From: Dichetophora obliterata
Taxonomy: Eukaryota > Arthropoda > Insecta > Diptera > Sciomyzidae
Direction: 5' to 3'
NCBI GenBank assembly: GCA_963920525.1
Contig: OY986435.1
Coordinates: 224,552,399-224,616,398 of the forward strand
Length of the DNA stretch: 64,000 nt
Shown here: one piece after another, positions 1-10,474 of the stretch
How positions within the stretch are numbered: position 1 is the first letter of the stretch
How the letters are laid out: each line of letters starts with the position of its first letter
The notes under the pieces: model-generated
Told to the model about the DNA's origin: nothing
Seen by the model: the letters and a program-made list of their open reading frames with translations, nothing else
Databases searched by the model: none
Translations under genes and position numbers: made by a program

Positions 1-2364
1 CGCGGCTCTTTCGCTTACGAGCCACGCAGACTACCAGTAGACCACAGCTGCTACTACCGGTCGCCTGACTAAAGTCATTCATAAACATGGTACATTGAGT
101 GCATTGCCACAAAAATAGCAATATTTACGCCAAATGGAAATATGTTTGCTACAATCAAGGCCGAAAATGTAATTTTTCTGCGTGCAGTCTTTAGGATAAG
201 TCGATTTATAACAAAGCATGGAGTCGAATTGAAGAGTTGACAAACGAAACGGCACATAACGAGGAATCGATAAAACTTATTGTCTCTGATTGAAATGAAA
301 GGTCTCCTGCAACATGTTCAGACGCAATAAGTTCCTTCGATTTTTGACTATGTGCTGCTGCGTTTACCCACGATCAAAAAGTAGTTCAGCCAAACATTCA
401 AAATTCTAGTATTATTGTCTCAATAAAATGTAAATACTTGATAAAAGATGTTTTAACCCCACCAAATAAAATTGTGTTATACTGCTGTAAGATATTATAA
501 CCTGTGAAAAATTCTATATTTTGCACATAATATAAGAAAATTATAGAACATATGATTTTTAAAATATAATTTATTCATAGATCCACCAACGATATAAGTG
601 TTAAAAATAGTTTCCACCAAACGTAAAATATTACTTATGTGCTGTATAATTGTATTCTATGTTTGCAATTGTATCCGTTTCCGCATAATTTCGTTTTAAG
701 TGCCGTTTTCTTAAAATATATTCTTTGATTAAACTGTATTAAAATCCATCATCCCGAATTTTAAAAATTGTAGAATTAATTTGAACTACTCGGTAGCTCC
801 ATCACTTCTCGTTTTCTTTCGTAATGAACACAGTGAGGTCGGGTAGTTTTGTTGTATGGCACGAACGAACACATTCTGTCGGAAGACGAGGCACAACGAC
901 GCACCACACAACTTCAGTGGCTGGACTCATGAGCACACATTTAAAAGCGATGGATTGCTTCAGTTATAAAACATACCCATGCATTCGGTTGTACATTCAT
1001 TGAATGAATGAATTCATGCAGATGTTTATTATATATATATAAATAAATATGCGATTGCTATTGAAAATGGGTTTTGTTAATGTATATATTTCCACAGAAA
1101 ATTCTACCGTGACCAAAAAATTAAAACTTATTAAAACTCTTTTATTTGATGATGTTATCTAAGAGAAACATTTTAGTTTTATACTTTAAGTGATTTCTTA
1201 ATAAATTTATTAACCATGATGATCAAATCGTCTGTCCTGTTTTACAAATGTAGTTTTTCTTTTTCGTAAACCTTTAGTAAATTTCGTAAGCTTTTTTGTT
1301 TTAGTAAAAATGGAAGGCATTGGCTAAAGATAATGAAAATGTGGTTAAGGCAAGGAAAGGACAATATATTTAATTTGTTTTTAAATTACTACATTTTATA
1401 ATTACTTAACTACCTAATGACTTAATTACCCAATTAAACTACAATGGAAATTAAGTAACATAACTCCAGTAACGTAACACCAGATCAAAAAGCCTAATAA
1501 AAAACGAAAGAAGATTTTTAAGTTTGATCACGTGGATAATAAACTAATGTTTTTTAAGCCTTTCTAAAAAACATGTATTCAAAAAGTTTTGCCCAATTCA
1601 GAAAGTTATGCAAATTTCGTAATACAAGTCTAAAATCACTTCCGGTTTTTTGTAACGTTACGCCAGCATATATTTTCGTTTACATCTTAAAATCCTTAGG
1701 GTCGATGGTTTTCATTGTTTTTACTTAATATAAGCTACTAAAGAAAGTCAGTAGATAGTCAATGGTATTGAAAAATAGATTTTTAGTCAAAACTTCTGAT
1801 TAGAAAGATATATTCGGATACTTTTTTCATATGAATTTTTTTTTGAAATTTTACTATTTTGTGAAAAATATAATCAGTGATTAAATTGCTGCAGTCAAAG
1901 TGTCAAAAGTCGTAAAATTACTGCTTTTCAAAGCAATCACTGTTTTATAAATTCACAACTTCCAAATGCTTTTAAACTTGTGCTTGAGAAAAATCAAAAA
2001 GTCACAGCCTAAGCAAAAGCAAAAAAAAAAAACAAATTTGATAGACTGCGAAGCACACCAGCAGTCGACAGCGTCAGCAGTTTTTGTTTTGATTGATTGA
2101 AACTGTATGCAAACTCAAAAGTCGATGCAACAGCAACTGATCAACTTTTGTAAGTCGAAGCAGCATCAGTTTTTAACAGTCGTAGCAGATTGTTTTGCTT
2201 TTATGCTTTGTGCTGATGCATTTGTTTGATCGCTTTATGTGCTGATTTTTTTGCTTTTCGATGGAAAATAGCTTTTTTATAGGACACTCGGGTGGACCCT
2301 AAAAATGTGTTCTTTTGGTTTTAAAAAAATGTCCCAAAAATGTAAATGACTATTTTTATAAAAT

Positions 2365-2500
2365 GCTCTTATTGAAGTTTTGAATAAAAGAAAATTAAGT
2401 TTACTTGAACACAGCGAAGATACTTGCATTGAAAGTCAAAACTTTGATTTTCATGTCGTTTTTTATTCATTCTTAGGTAAAGATGTTTTATGAAATAGTC
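2365..2500 (-). repeat. dispersed repeat, second copy near 29500-29640
   Basis: The reverse complement of this stretch aligns by eye with about 29500-29640. It shares AAAACGACATGAAAATCAAA and several shorter blocks in the same order, such as ATAAAACATC, CCTAAGA and ACAACG. Two copies 27 kb apart in opposite orientation mark an interspersed repeat family. No coding content or clean ends are visible, so the element class is unknown. Confidence 0.5.
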
Positions 2501-3849
2501 GTTGTGCTAAATTACAAAAATAATATAAATTGAAAATATTTTGCATGCCTATTAAGTATTAAAATAACATTATTTCTACTGAAGAATAAGCAAACTCTAG
2601 GAATTCAGCGAAATTAGCGAAAGTCCTTAAATAACTAAAGGAAAACATGCTTTGATGAATTTCAGAAATTGTATTATCATGCATGAGCTGAGCTCAGCAT
2701 GAGCAATAAAATGTTTTTCAAATTATGTATATAACTTCAAAACTTGTGCATTTCCGCTCCGGCGTCTGAACAAAATCATCAAAACACTTGCAACGAAGTA
2801 TGTCTTTTGCTAGCGAAGAAGTTCTGCGGTATCTTTTACTGGTTACACGCACTTCATGATTTGGTCTGACGCCACCAGAACTATTTTCCAAAGTTCACCA
2901 AGGAATAAGGAAGTATTTCAAAGAAGATTTTAATTATTTACGCACAATTTCGAATATGCTATAGAACCTCACATTTGGGCCAAAGTTTGTGTGTGAGTAT
3001 GTATAGCTTTAACATCTCTACGCCATAAGAAAACACATCAGCGGTATTTCGGTTGCGGTTCAACTGTTACACTTAACTTCTCTTAAGACGCTACTCTTTT
3101 TTTTAACAACACGTCGGATAACAATTACGACAGCAAAAAACAAAACAAACAAAAAAACAACCAAAATTAGTTTACAAACGCAGAGGCCTGTTTGTACAAA
3201 CAACTCAAGTTTCGATGTAAGCTCAAGTAGGTTTTCTCTGGGGTTTGCCTAATCTTCTAAGTTTGCTTTAAAAAGTACGAAAAAGTGCAAGATATTTTGG
3301 GTGGGAGAGAAAAATTTGTTTTTTTAAATTGTAGTTAAAGCAAATAAAATGCTGCCTTTTGGCTTAAGGCCTTAAGTAAATGTTATGTTTAGACAAAAAT
3401 ACATTATCATATTGACCCAATTTAATATATTAAGTTCACAGAAAAGTTTACAGAAACTATTTAATTATTTTGCTGCATGACTTTCAGTAGGGATTTGAAA
3501 ACTAAACAAATGAGTCTAAATGTTAATCCATCCGGTAGATACGCTAATGATTGGGCAAAAGTTTTGTAAAAATAAAATAATATAACATTATAGAAAAGTT
3601 TTTCAAAAAGTATCTCTATGCACATGTTTTCAATATATCTTGTGCTAAACTTTAAGATTAGTTAATAAATGTAAGAAAAGTATAATTATAAATGTGCACA
3701 GAAGAATATCACGTGCATAGGTTAGGTTTAAAGTGTAGACTTTAGAAAAATTGTATGTAAAAATGTCGAAAAAAGACCGAAACTTACCTTAAAAAGTAGG
3801 TAAAATAATTAAATTTCTTACATGAGTAAATTTTTAAAAACTTTTTACG

Positions 3850-4200
3850 ACATATTTCAGCACAACTTGAGCACATAAAGCATATTTACTGATTTTTAAA
3901 AAAAGTAATAGTTGTAAGCTTTTTATAAGCTTCAGAAAATGCGAATGTTTCAAAACTTTTTAAAACACATTGCTCAGCACAGTTTCTAAATTTTCAATTC
4001 ATATCCAAACATTCGATGTTTTGAAATACCATAAATTTTTTCATCTCTTTGCTACAGTACAACCTGAGCATTTCACAGCAAAATAGTCCAGTTGAGTAAA
4101 AAATTAAAAGTAATGGTAATTTCATAGAAATGTTGAAAATATCCAAATATATTAAAAAATCTCTTTGGCACTTTGCAGCACGTCATGAGCACATAACAAC
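3850..4200 (+). repeat. degenerate tandem repeat around CAGCAC..TGAGCACATAA
   Basis: A block resembling CAGCACAACTTGAGCACATA recurs near 3857, 3974, 4055 and 4176, roughly every 80-120 bp, separated by AT-rich filler. The copies have drifted far apart. This could be an old satellite-like array or a chance cluster. Confidence 0.3.
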
Positions 4201-4739
4201 ACAATAAATTAATTTTTGACAAATGTAAGGTAGAAAGTTTACTAAAAATTCCTTCTTAAATTCAATGAAAGAAATTTAAAAAGTTTTGGGCATATAAAAT
4301 GAATATCTGTGGCAACATGACGAATAGCTTAAGTCGACATAAGCGATTTTTCAGTTTTTAAATTAGTAGTCATTAATAATTTTCAATCTTTATCTCTGTT
4401 TTATCCCCTCAAAAGCATTCTCCTGCGCAAAAATATTTACAACCGCTTATGTCTGAATGACCACACAATACACTCGACATAAAACTTTATGTCCGTCAAA
4501 CAATTCTTTTAGTCCTTCTTATTTAAATTTTATCTTCCAGCAGAAAATCTTATGTTGCATTAAGTCTTAAAAATTTTTTCATTTTATTTGGCTCCCAAAG
4601 CGTTTTTCATATAAACTTATGTTTACTTAAAATTTTACTTTGTTAAAATTTTGTTTGATTTAACTGATGCTAATTTCGACACAAGTTCTTCTGTACAATT
4701 TTAGAATTTTAGTGTGTCAAAAATGTTTTAGAAATACCC

Positions 4740-5399
4740 TTACTAGATATACCAGAACAATTCATAAAAGCTACAGTAAAATCATTTACAAATGATGATA
4801 TACGTGGAAAACATCCGAGTCCTAAAAAATTTTGTCCAGAAAAAGAAAAGAAAATAATAAACTTTATAAAAAGTTTCCCATCTTTTTAATCTCACGACAC
4901 ATAATACTTCTAAAGGATATTTCTGGATCGATTTATCAATTGCCGAAATATTTCGACTCTATACGGAAAAGTTTGATCCTGTTTCACTTTCTAAGTTCTC
5001 TAAGAATTTCAATATCCTGAATTTAAAATGCCGAAACTGGATACTTGCCACAAGTGTGAGATATTACAAATTGATGTGGTTACTGACAAAGAAATAATTA
5101 ATGTTAAAAAAGAGCAAACAGATCACCACCTAAAAGCAGAGAATGGCTATAAGTCAAAAGAGGCAGAAAAATTAAAAGCTAAACGCAACACATCGATAAA
5201 AACTTTAACATTTGACTTACAGCAATGCCTTCCAACACCATTTTTATGGTCCTCAGTTTCGTTCTACAAGAGCCCATTATGGACACACAATCCTACTGTT
5301 CGTGATTGCGTAACGGGACAGCCTGTTTTTTACATGTCGCATGAAGCAATACCCGTTAGCTGTTTTAAAATGGGCAGGTACGGCTGTGAAGGTATGTGA
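4740..5399 (+). pseudogene. decayed insect transposon-associated protein (PKxDTCxxC / FDLQQ family)
   Basis: Two open segments read like one protein. At 4740-4870 a frame contains DDIRGKH and then INFIKSFPS before a stop. At 5028-5399 another frame begins MPKLDTCHKC and continues to FDLQQCLPTPF, YKSPLW and FYMSHE. I recall this order (xDxRGKH, SFP, PKxDxCxxC, FDLQQxLPxP, YKRxLW, YMxHE) from multi-copy, transposon-like proteins in insects and other invertebrates, for which I know no function or secure name. The stretch between (4870-5028) carries stops and frame changes, and the usual C-terminal part is missing. It is therefore a broken, truncated copy. The CxxC pair suggests a metal-binding site, which is inference. 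Confidence 0.55.
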
Positions 5400-5554
5400 T
5401 GCAGCTAGTGGTGCGAAAATGCATAAAGCCGCCAAGCCATTACCTGTCGAGGTTAAAATTTTACCAGATAAAGTTTAGGGAGTTTATATATAAACTCTGA
5501 ACGAAGTTTCATAGATTTTGGTCCGGTAGTTAAGGAGCCGCCGGAAATGGGTTA

Positions 5555-5760
5555 ATATGAGAAGTCTCGTGGTGGCATCCGCTTTGTCACTTTACCGATG
5601 ACTTTAAAACATAATTTCTATTTATATTAGTCATTATATACATTTTTTATCATTTTCATAACTCGTGAGCCATTAAGAATGTAATTTTTGTATCTTCAGC
5701 AAAGTAGTTCCCATTATTCTGGCCAACAACATTGCTGAACAAATATATAAATTTAGAAGT
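5555..5760 (+). repeat. left arm of ~200-bp inverted repeat flanking a mariner
   Basis: This arm matches the reverse complement of 7750-7955 with many substitutions and small gaps. Shared blocks in order include CACTTTACCGA, ATAACTC, CCATTA, TCTTCAGCAAAGT, ATTATTCTG and CCAA. The mariner and its nested hAT lie between the arms. Either the mariner landed inside a palindromic element, or these are the remains of that element's own long ends. Confidence 0.55.
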
Positions 5761-5884
5761 TAGTGAATTTTTATAATTTCTCGCGCGGTAACTTTAAATG
5801 CAACACTGATTCTGTCAACTTACATTTGTTAGTAGACTACTGTCAAAATTTCAGCTCGCTACGGCGATTAGTTTGTGTTTGGCA

Positions 5885-6551
5885 GTTATTGACAGCAGAT
5901 GAACTTGTGAATTTCGTGTGCTAGTCAAGCGTTATTTTTTGAGCAAAAAAACCATCAGCCAAACCAAGAAAAGGCTTGATAAATACAATTTGGATCATTT
6001 GGATATGAGAAAATTATCCGCAAGATAAGTGCCGCGTTTGCTCACTCTCGACGATCAACGCGATCATGTGACTGATTCAAAGGCATATTTGGCGATGTTG
6101 AGCAAAGATAAGAAGGATTTTTTTTTTCTGTCGATTAGTAACTGTGAACGAAATATAGATCCATCACTAGAGACAAAAAAAAAAAACAGTCAAAACAGTG
6201 GACTTCACCGACCGAACGCGCTTCGAAGAAGACGGTGCTATGGTGACAGTATTTTGAGATAACCTTTCCGAAGGACGGAAAGGCTATGGTGACAGTATTT
6301 TGAGATAAACGCGGTATTATCTGCATCGATTACCTTCCACCGTAAAGAACGATCAATGGCAAATACTATGCAGACGAATTGGACCGTTTCAACGACGCCT
6401 TGAAAGAAAAATGCCTCTATTTGGCAAGGAAAAAAGTGCTCTTCCATCGAGACAATGCGCGAGTTCACACATGCCCAGCTCCCATGGCAAAATTCCATGA
6501 ATTCAAGTGCGAATTGCTTCTGTTCTCCAGCTTTGGCCCCTCCAACTATTT
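5885..6551 (+). pseudogene. mariner transposase pseudogene, 5' part
   Basis: Stop- and frameshift-ridden reading frames match a mariner (Tc1/mariner superfamily) transposase. Segments in order are MRKLSAR, PRLLTLDDQR, KAYLAMLSKDKKDF, a decayed first catalytic block (TVNERNID), a VTVF block, IICIDYL, KKVLFHRDNARVHT (second catalytic D) and MAKFHEFKCELL. An expected Trp after MRKLSAR is a stop, and the frame changes near 6130-6300. A 37-bp segment containing GGTGACAGTATTTTGAGATA is tandemly duplicated at 6238-6306. The N-terminal helix-turn-helix part is not recognisable. The frame continues at 7411 after a hAT insertion. Confidence 0.8.
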
Positions 6552-6559
6552 TCTGTTTT

Positions 6560-7410
6560 CATTGGCGTAGCAAGTGGGGAGAAAGGGGGCAGTTGCCCCC
6601 GCTTATTTAGCTAGATAAGCAATTTAAAAATAAAACTTCAAAAGCTTATAAAAATATCAGTTTCTTTTACAACGATAATATTTTTGTATTATATATTCTC
6701 TCCTTTTTCTCTTCTTCATAAGCATGCTTTCGGAAACCATTTTCTTTCTCTGTGTTTGCAAAAAGATAGAACAAAATGTAGAGTTTCTACTGCAATTCCA
6801 ATTTGAAAAAAATTCGGATGCACTGAAAAAACTATTGAATGAAGTTGAAAAACTTGTTGCTTTGGTTTTGACTGTGCCTGCATCAGCAACTTCATCTAAG
6901 CGTCCTTTTAGTGCACTAAGATGACTTAAAACGTATCTTCGAGCAACTATGACACAGAAACGACTCACTCATGAGGCACTTATGAACATTCACAAAGATA
7001 AAACCGAAGAATTCAATTCGATGGAAGTGATGAAAGAGTTTGTTTCTCGTAAGGACAGAAAGAAACATTTTGGAAGAATTAAAATTGATATAACTTTTTG
7101 TACCTTATTGCAATTAAACCATGTAAATATACCTAGTCTTGCTTTATAAAAGCAACAATTATTTCTTATATTTTTATATTACTATATGAAAGATCCTTTA
7201 AAAATGTTCTCTAATATCGAAATTAGATAAAACAAAAAATAATGAAATTTTAAATTTTTTTTATTTACGTTTATATTTTTTTTTTTATTTTGAAACTAAA
7301 ATACAAAATTTGTTTGTTCATATTCATGTTTCTATCTAGAAATTTTGGTTATTTTTTTGCACCCCTATTTGAACTGCCCTCCCAGATGAAATTAGCTTCA
7401 GACGCGCTTG
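6560..7410 (+). mobile_element. hAT element copy 1 (ZMYM1-like), inserted in the mariner
   Basis: This is an 851-bp internally deleted hAT element. It is bounded by an imperfect 8-bp target duplication, TCTGTTTT (6552-6559) and TCTGTTTC (7411-7418). The ends read CATTGGCGTAGCAAG and, reverse-complemented, CAAGCGCGTCTGAAG, an imperfect terminal inverted repeat around GCGT. Just inside the left end is a palindrome, GGGGGCAGTTGCCCCC. Taking out the element plus one duplication puts the mariner frame back in phase, which fixes the boundaries well. A related copy lies in the opposite orientation at 16349-17383. Confidence 0.8.
6724..7149 (+). pseudogene. hAT transposase C-terminal fragment (copy 1)
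   Basis: One frame with a single in-frame TGA (6922-6924) encodes the end of a ZMYM1-like hAT transposase. It includes LVLTVPASATSSKRPFSALR, then after the stop LKTYLRATMTQKRLTHEAL, MNIHKDK, KEFVSRKDRKKHF. This is the hAT C-terminal dimerisation block, normally (S/T)xxxERxFSxLR..K..LR..M...RL..L. The glutamate expected before R-F is a lysine here. The finger, RNase H-like core and most of the protein are deleted. Confidence 0.75.
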
Positions 7411-7600
7411 TCTGTTTCCAAACCTGAAGAAATGGCTCGGCAGAAAGAGATTTACCAACATAAAAGAGCTCATCACCAATACATAGGTTTATTTTGAGTA
7501 CCTTCCAAAAACGAATTTTTCGGATGGGATCAAAATATTGGAGGAACGTTGGACGAAGTGTATTAAGAAATTAAACGTTTTTTGGCTTAAAAATTATTCC
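7411..7600 (+). pseudogene. mariner transposase pseudogene, 3' part
   Basis: This continues the mariner frame broken by the hAT insertion. Recognisable blocks are LFPNLKKWLGRKRF, a stop where a residue is expected after ITNT, VYFEYLPKTNFSDGIKILE and ERWTKCI. These match the extreme C-terminus of mariner transposases. The region after the frame leads into the right arm of the flanking inverted repeat. Confidence 0.8.
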
Positions 7601-7749
7601 TTGTTTCATTTTTCACAAAACTATTAAACGGCCTTTGTAATGTTACTCACACGCTATGTTGATCTAATTTTTTCGTTGCAAGCTATGCTGACTTTAAGCT
7701 AGAATTTTTGAAAGACTCACTCGACAAGACTAACAGAAAGCGATTTTTT

Positions 7750-7955
7750 CATATTTATTTCTTCAGCAAAGTTATTGGTCAGAATAATAGAAAGAACTTT
7801 GCTGAAGAAACCAAAATTAAAATCCTAATGGTTCAAGAGTTATCAACATGAAAATAAGTTCATATCTTGAGTATTGCATATCTTTTTGATTCAAAGCTAA
7901 AAATCTTAAAAAAAATGTTCGGTAAAGTGGTAAAACATATGTTACCACGCGATTC
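7750..7955 (-). repeat. right arm of inverted repeat flanking the mariner
   Basis: Inverted partner of 5555-5760. It also holds a short internal hairpin of its own at 7762-7811, TCTTCAGCAAAGTT with its reverse complement AACTTTGCTGAAGA, separated by about 21 bases. Confidence 0.55.
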
Positions 7956-8044
7956 CTCATACCAAAATTAAGTGAAAAACGTTGAAATTTTTTAAAGACA
8001 GTGCGAAAAAGCACACAGTGTTATTAATCTAAATAAAATTGTTT

Positions 8045-8220
8045 TGCAAGGAATAGACGTTGCTACCGTTGGTACAACTCAGGTTAAACAAGAAATCAAG
8101 ACATTTTAATTTTTTGGCAAGTTTTAATGAGATTGTATTGTCCGTAGGCAAAACGCCTAACTTGATTACCAACGGAGTTGTTCTGAGTTGTACCAACGGT
8201 TGCAACGTCTATTCCTTGCA
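8045..8220. repeat. 38-bp near-perfect inverted repeat (MITE or hairpin)
   Basis: Positions 8045-8082 and 8183-8220 are inverted copies that differ at one base; the left arm starts TGCAAGGAATAGACGTTG. The 100-base interior has no coding signal. Inside the right arm side, ACCAACGGAGTTGTTCTGAG partly repeats the arm motif ACCAACGG. A TGCA palindrome abuts both ends and could be a target duplication. The likeliest identity is a small foldback or MITE. Confidence 0.8.
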
Positions 8221-8635
8221 TTACATTTACAATTGTTAAATCTAAGGCTCACATTTTTTTATGCAAATTTTATATAAAAATCCGATTAAGATATTAAAAA
8301 TTTTCCCTTTTTTCTTGAATCTCGCATTAACAAGATTGAAAAACTCAGCCTTCTTATTTTATTAAGTAAAAAAAAAATCCTTGGTGTTGTTTCCAAATTG
8401 TTTTCAAAAATTTTTGAATAAAGAGGAGTTCGTTTATTTAAAAAAATGGCTGATGATAAAATGCAAAGTTTTTACAATATTTATCATTTGCAATAATATA
8501 ACGTCATGTCTATATTTAATAACATAAATATTTTTGTGACTTATTTAAAGAACTTAGACTTTTTTTTTTTTTGTTGAAAAATTCAACTGCTAGTAAGTTT
8601 TGATTAATGTTATTATGCCCCAACGTTTAAAAAAC

Positions 8636-9295
8636 ACAATAGGGGTATATTAACTTTGTCACTCCGTTTGTAACGTCGATAAAGAGGCGTGGCCGGTATA
8701 GAACAGTACACATATTCTTGATCAGCATCACCTCCTGAGTCGATTAAGCCATGTCCGTCTGTCCGTCTTTCCGTCTGTCCGTCTGTCCGTATGTCCGTAT
8801 GCCCGTCTGCCGTCTGTCCGTCTGTCTGTCTGTCCGTCTGTCCGTCTGTGGTCACGATCCCAGCCGTAATTTTTTAGCTGTCGTAACGAAATTCAATATA
8901 TAAGCTTTTTATTAAAAAATGGAGGTCAAGTTTGAAAATGAGCCAAATCGGATGAAAACCACGCCTACCTCCCATACAAAGTGACTTAACCAAAACGGTA
9001 AAATCTCTTTAAAATCCACAAAAATTAATATAATGACTTAAAATTTTGCACATAAGATTTAACCTTTAATATGCATTTTTAGTAAAAAATTTGTAAAAGT
9101 CGAATAAAAATCACGTCTACCTCCCATACAAAGTGAGTTAGTTCATCGAAATGCTAAGATCTCTTTCAATTGCACAAAAATTAATCTAATGAATTCAAAT
9201 TATACCCAAAACCTTTAACAATTAATATAAACTTTAGGTATGAAATTTGGAAAAATTGTTGTACGTGGGGGTAACTTAACTTCGGCCCAGTCGAA
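8636..9295 (+). repeat. (GTCY)n microsatellite-bearing dipteran repeat (mini-me/DINE-1-like)
   Basis: The block begins GGGTATATTAACTTTGTCAC and runs to a cluster of GTCCGTCT-type units at about 8752-8848. It is followed by two ~152-bp tandem units, each starting CACG(C/T)CTACCTCCCATACA (8960 and 9112). A leader with GGGTATA(C/T)TAACTTTGTC and a GTCY microsatellite is typical of abundant non-autonomous dipteran repeats (mini-me/DINE-1 type, linked to Helitrons). No transposase gene is present. A similar TATGGGAGGTGCCACGCCC block occurs in the tandem repeat at 36500-36770. Confidence 0.6.
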
Positions 9296-9339
9296 GATAA
9301 ATCCTTACTAGTTTTTAAATGCATTTTCAAAATAAATTT

Positions 9340-10474
9340 TTTGCAAGATGTTTGTGTGTTTTTTTAATAATATAGTTTTCGCCGACACTTTTGTGCAACA
9401 AGGTTGTTACCTGCTCAGTCGAGAAGGGGTGGGCTCAAATCATCAAACTCTAACGCGAAGGTTAAAAAAACTAAACCCACTTTGGGGCCGCACTCTAGTT
9501 GCGGGTTCAAGGAGAGGACTTGAACCCTCACACGATTTTACTAAGTAAAATCACCGTTTACTTGTCCTGTCTGAACTAGGTTCGAGCGCGAGGGGCCATA
9601 CAAGAGAATTTGGCAAAAAAGTACAGAAGAAAGCGCACTGAGTTATTAACTAGGCACGAAATGAAAAAGCTGAAAAATTGATAATTAACGCACGGAAAGA
9701 AAAGTTTATAAGAAAAATTATTTGAAGCACGTCCGAAAAATTTAACAAATAATTAGTTAAAGCACCACTGCTACTGACGCAGCACCGACACACGGAAAAT
9801 ACTCCCTGATGTAAAGCGGGGTCCTGTCTTCCTTAGTGTTTTCCTTCACGGAGTCTCTCTTAGGCTCGAAGGTCCTTTCAGCTTCACAATACCACGTCCT
9901 CCGTAGTCCTTTTACCTAGTTTTTTCCCTCTATCGATAAATTTTATTTTTTTTTTTAATTTTTTTTGTGTCTTTCACACCACTTTCACAATCACTTTTTG
10001 GTCACTGTCCAGAACGAACTGAACTACCACTCGGCATCAGACCGGCGAGTTGTTACGTTCCACAATCTGGGAATCGAAACACCGCCATCTTTAGCTATGC
10101 AGATGCGATTTCGCAACAAAACCGGTATTCAACGTAGAAGTTTTTACTCACACCTATTTTTAAAATTCATCAATTGAATTTTTGGTTGGTTTTATTTATA
10201 CTTTTAAATAAAAATCTTCCTACCCGCCAAGGTAAACACAACCTGGCGGCATCTGCAATAGTGTTAGTGTGGCAACCTTCCGCACCTCCAGCACACAGTG
10301 GCAACTTCCATTGTGACTTGCTCAAGTGGATGTGAAGTTAGTTGATACAACAACCGTTCGTTCTAGTATTGTCCGTTTTGTTTGTCGCGAAATTCGTTGC
10401 GTTCCGTCACTCGTGGGATTGAGAATCTGTCAAGACATCGAACCAAACTGAGGAACTCATTTCAACGCTGGAAA
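9340..10474. other. non-coding, relatively GC-rich stretch beside the Gypsy remnant
   Basis: No credible protein is visible. At 9502-9526 GGGTTCAAG and CTTGAACCC form a 9-bp inverted repeat, and its minus strand reads GGTTCAAGTCC, an exact match to the tRNA B-box consensus. I see no matching A box or cloverleaf, so it is at most a tRNA-like relic. Because it directly adjoins the repeat at 10475, part of this stretch may be LTR or untranslated sequence of the Gypsy element. Confidence 0.35.

Larger units (their letters stand above)
1..4690. other. AT-rich region with no recognised gene
   Basis: Both strands carry only short open frames without recognisable motifs. The DNA is AT-rich with many A and T runs and a short (TA)n tract near 1030. 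Two weak repeat signals are annotated separately (2365-2500 and 3850-4200). Nothing here resembles an exon with conserved protein sequence, an RNA gene or a complete transposon. Confidence 0.6.

Noticed and set aside
5369..5490. Short open stretch that faintly resembles the end of a BEL/Pao polyprotein
   Set aside because: Only about 35 codons, weak similarity from memory, no adjacent LTR or other BEL domain.
8613..8855. 80-codon frame of repeated Thr-Asp-Gly-Gln
   Set aside because: It is the translation of the GTCY microsatellite, not a gene.
9480..9560. Possible tRNA gene on the minus strand (GGTTCAAGTCC)
   Set aside because: A B-box match exists, but there is no A box at the right distance and no acceptor, D or anticodon stems.
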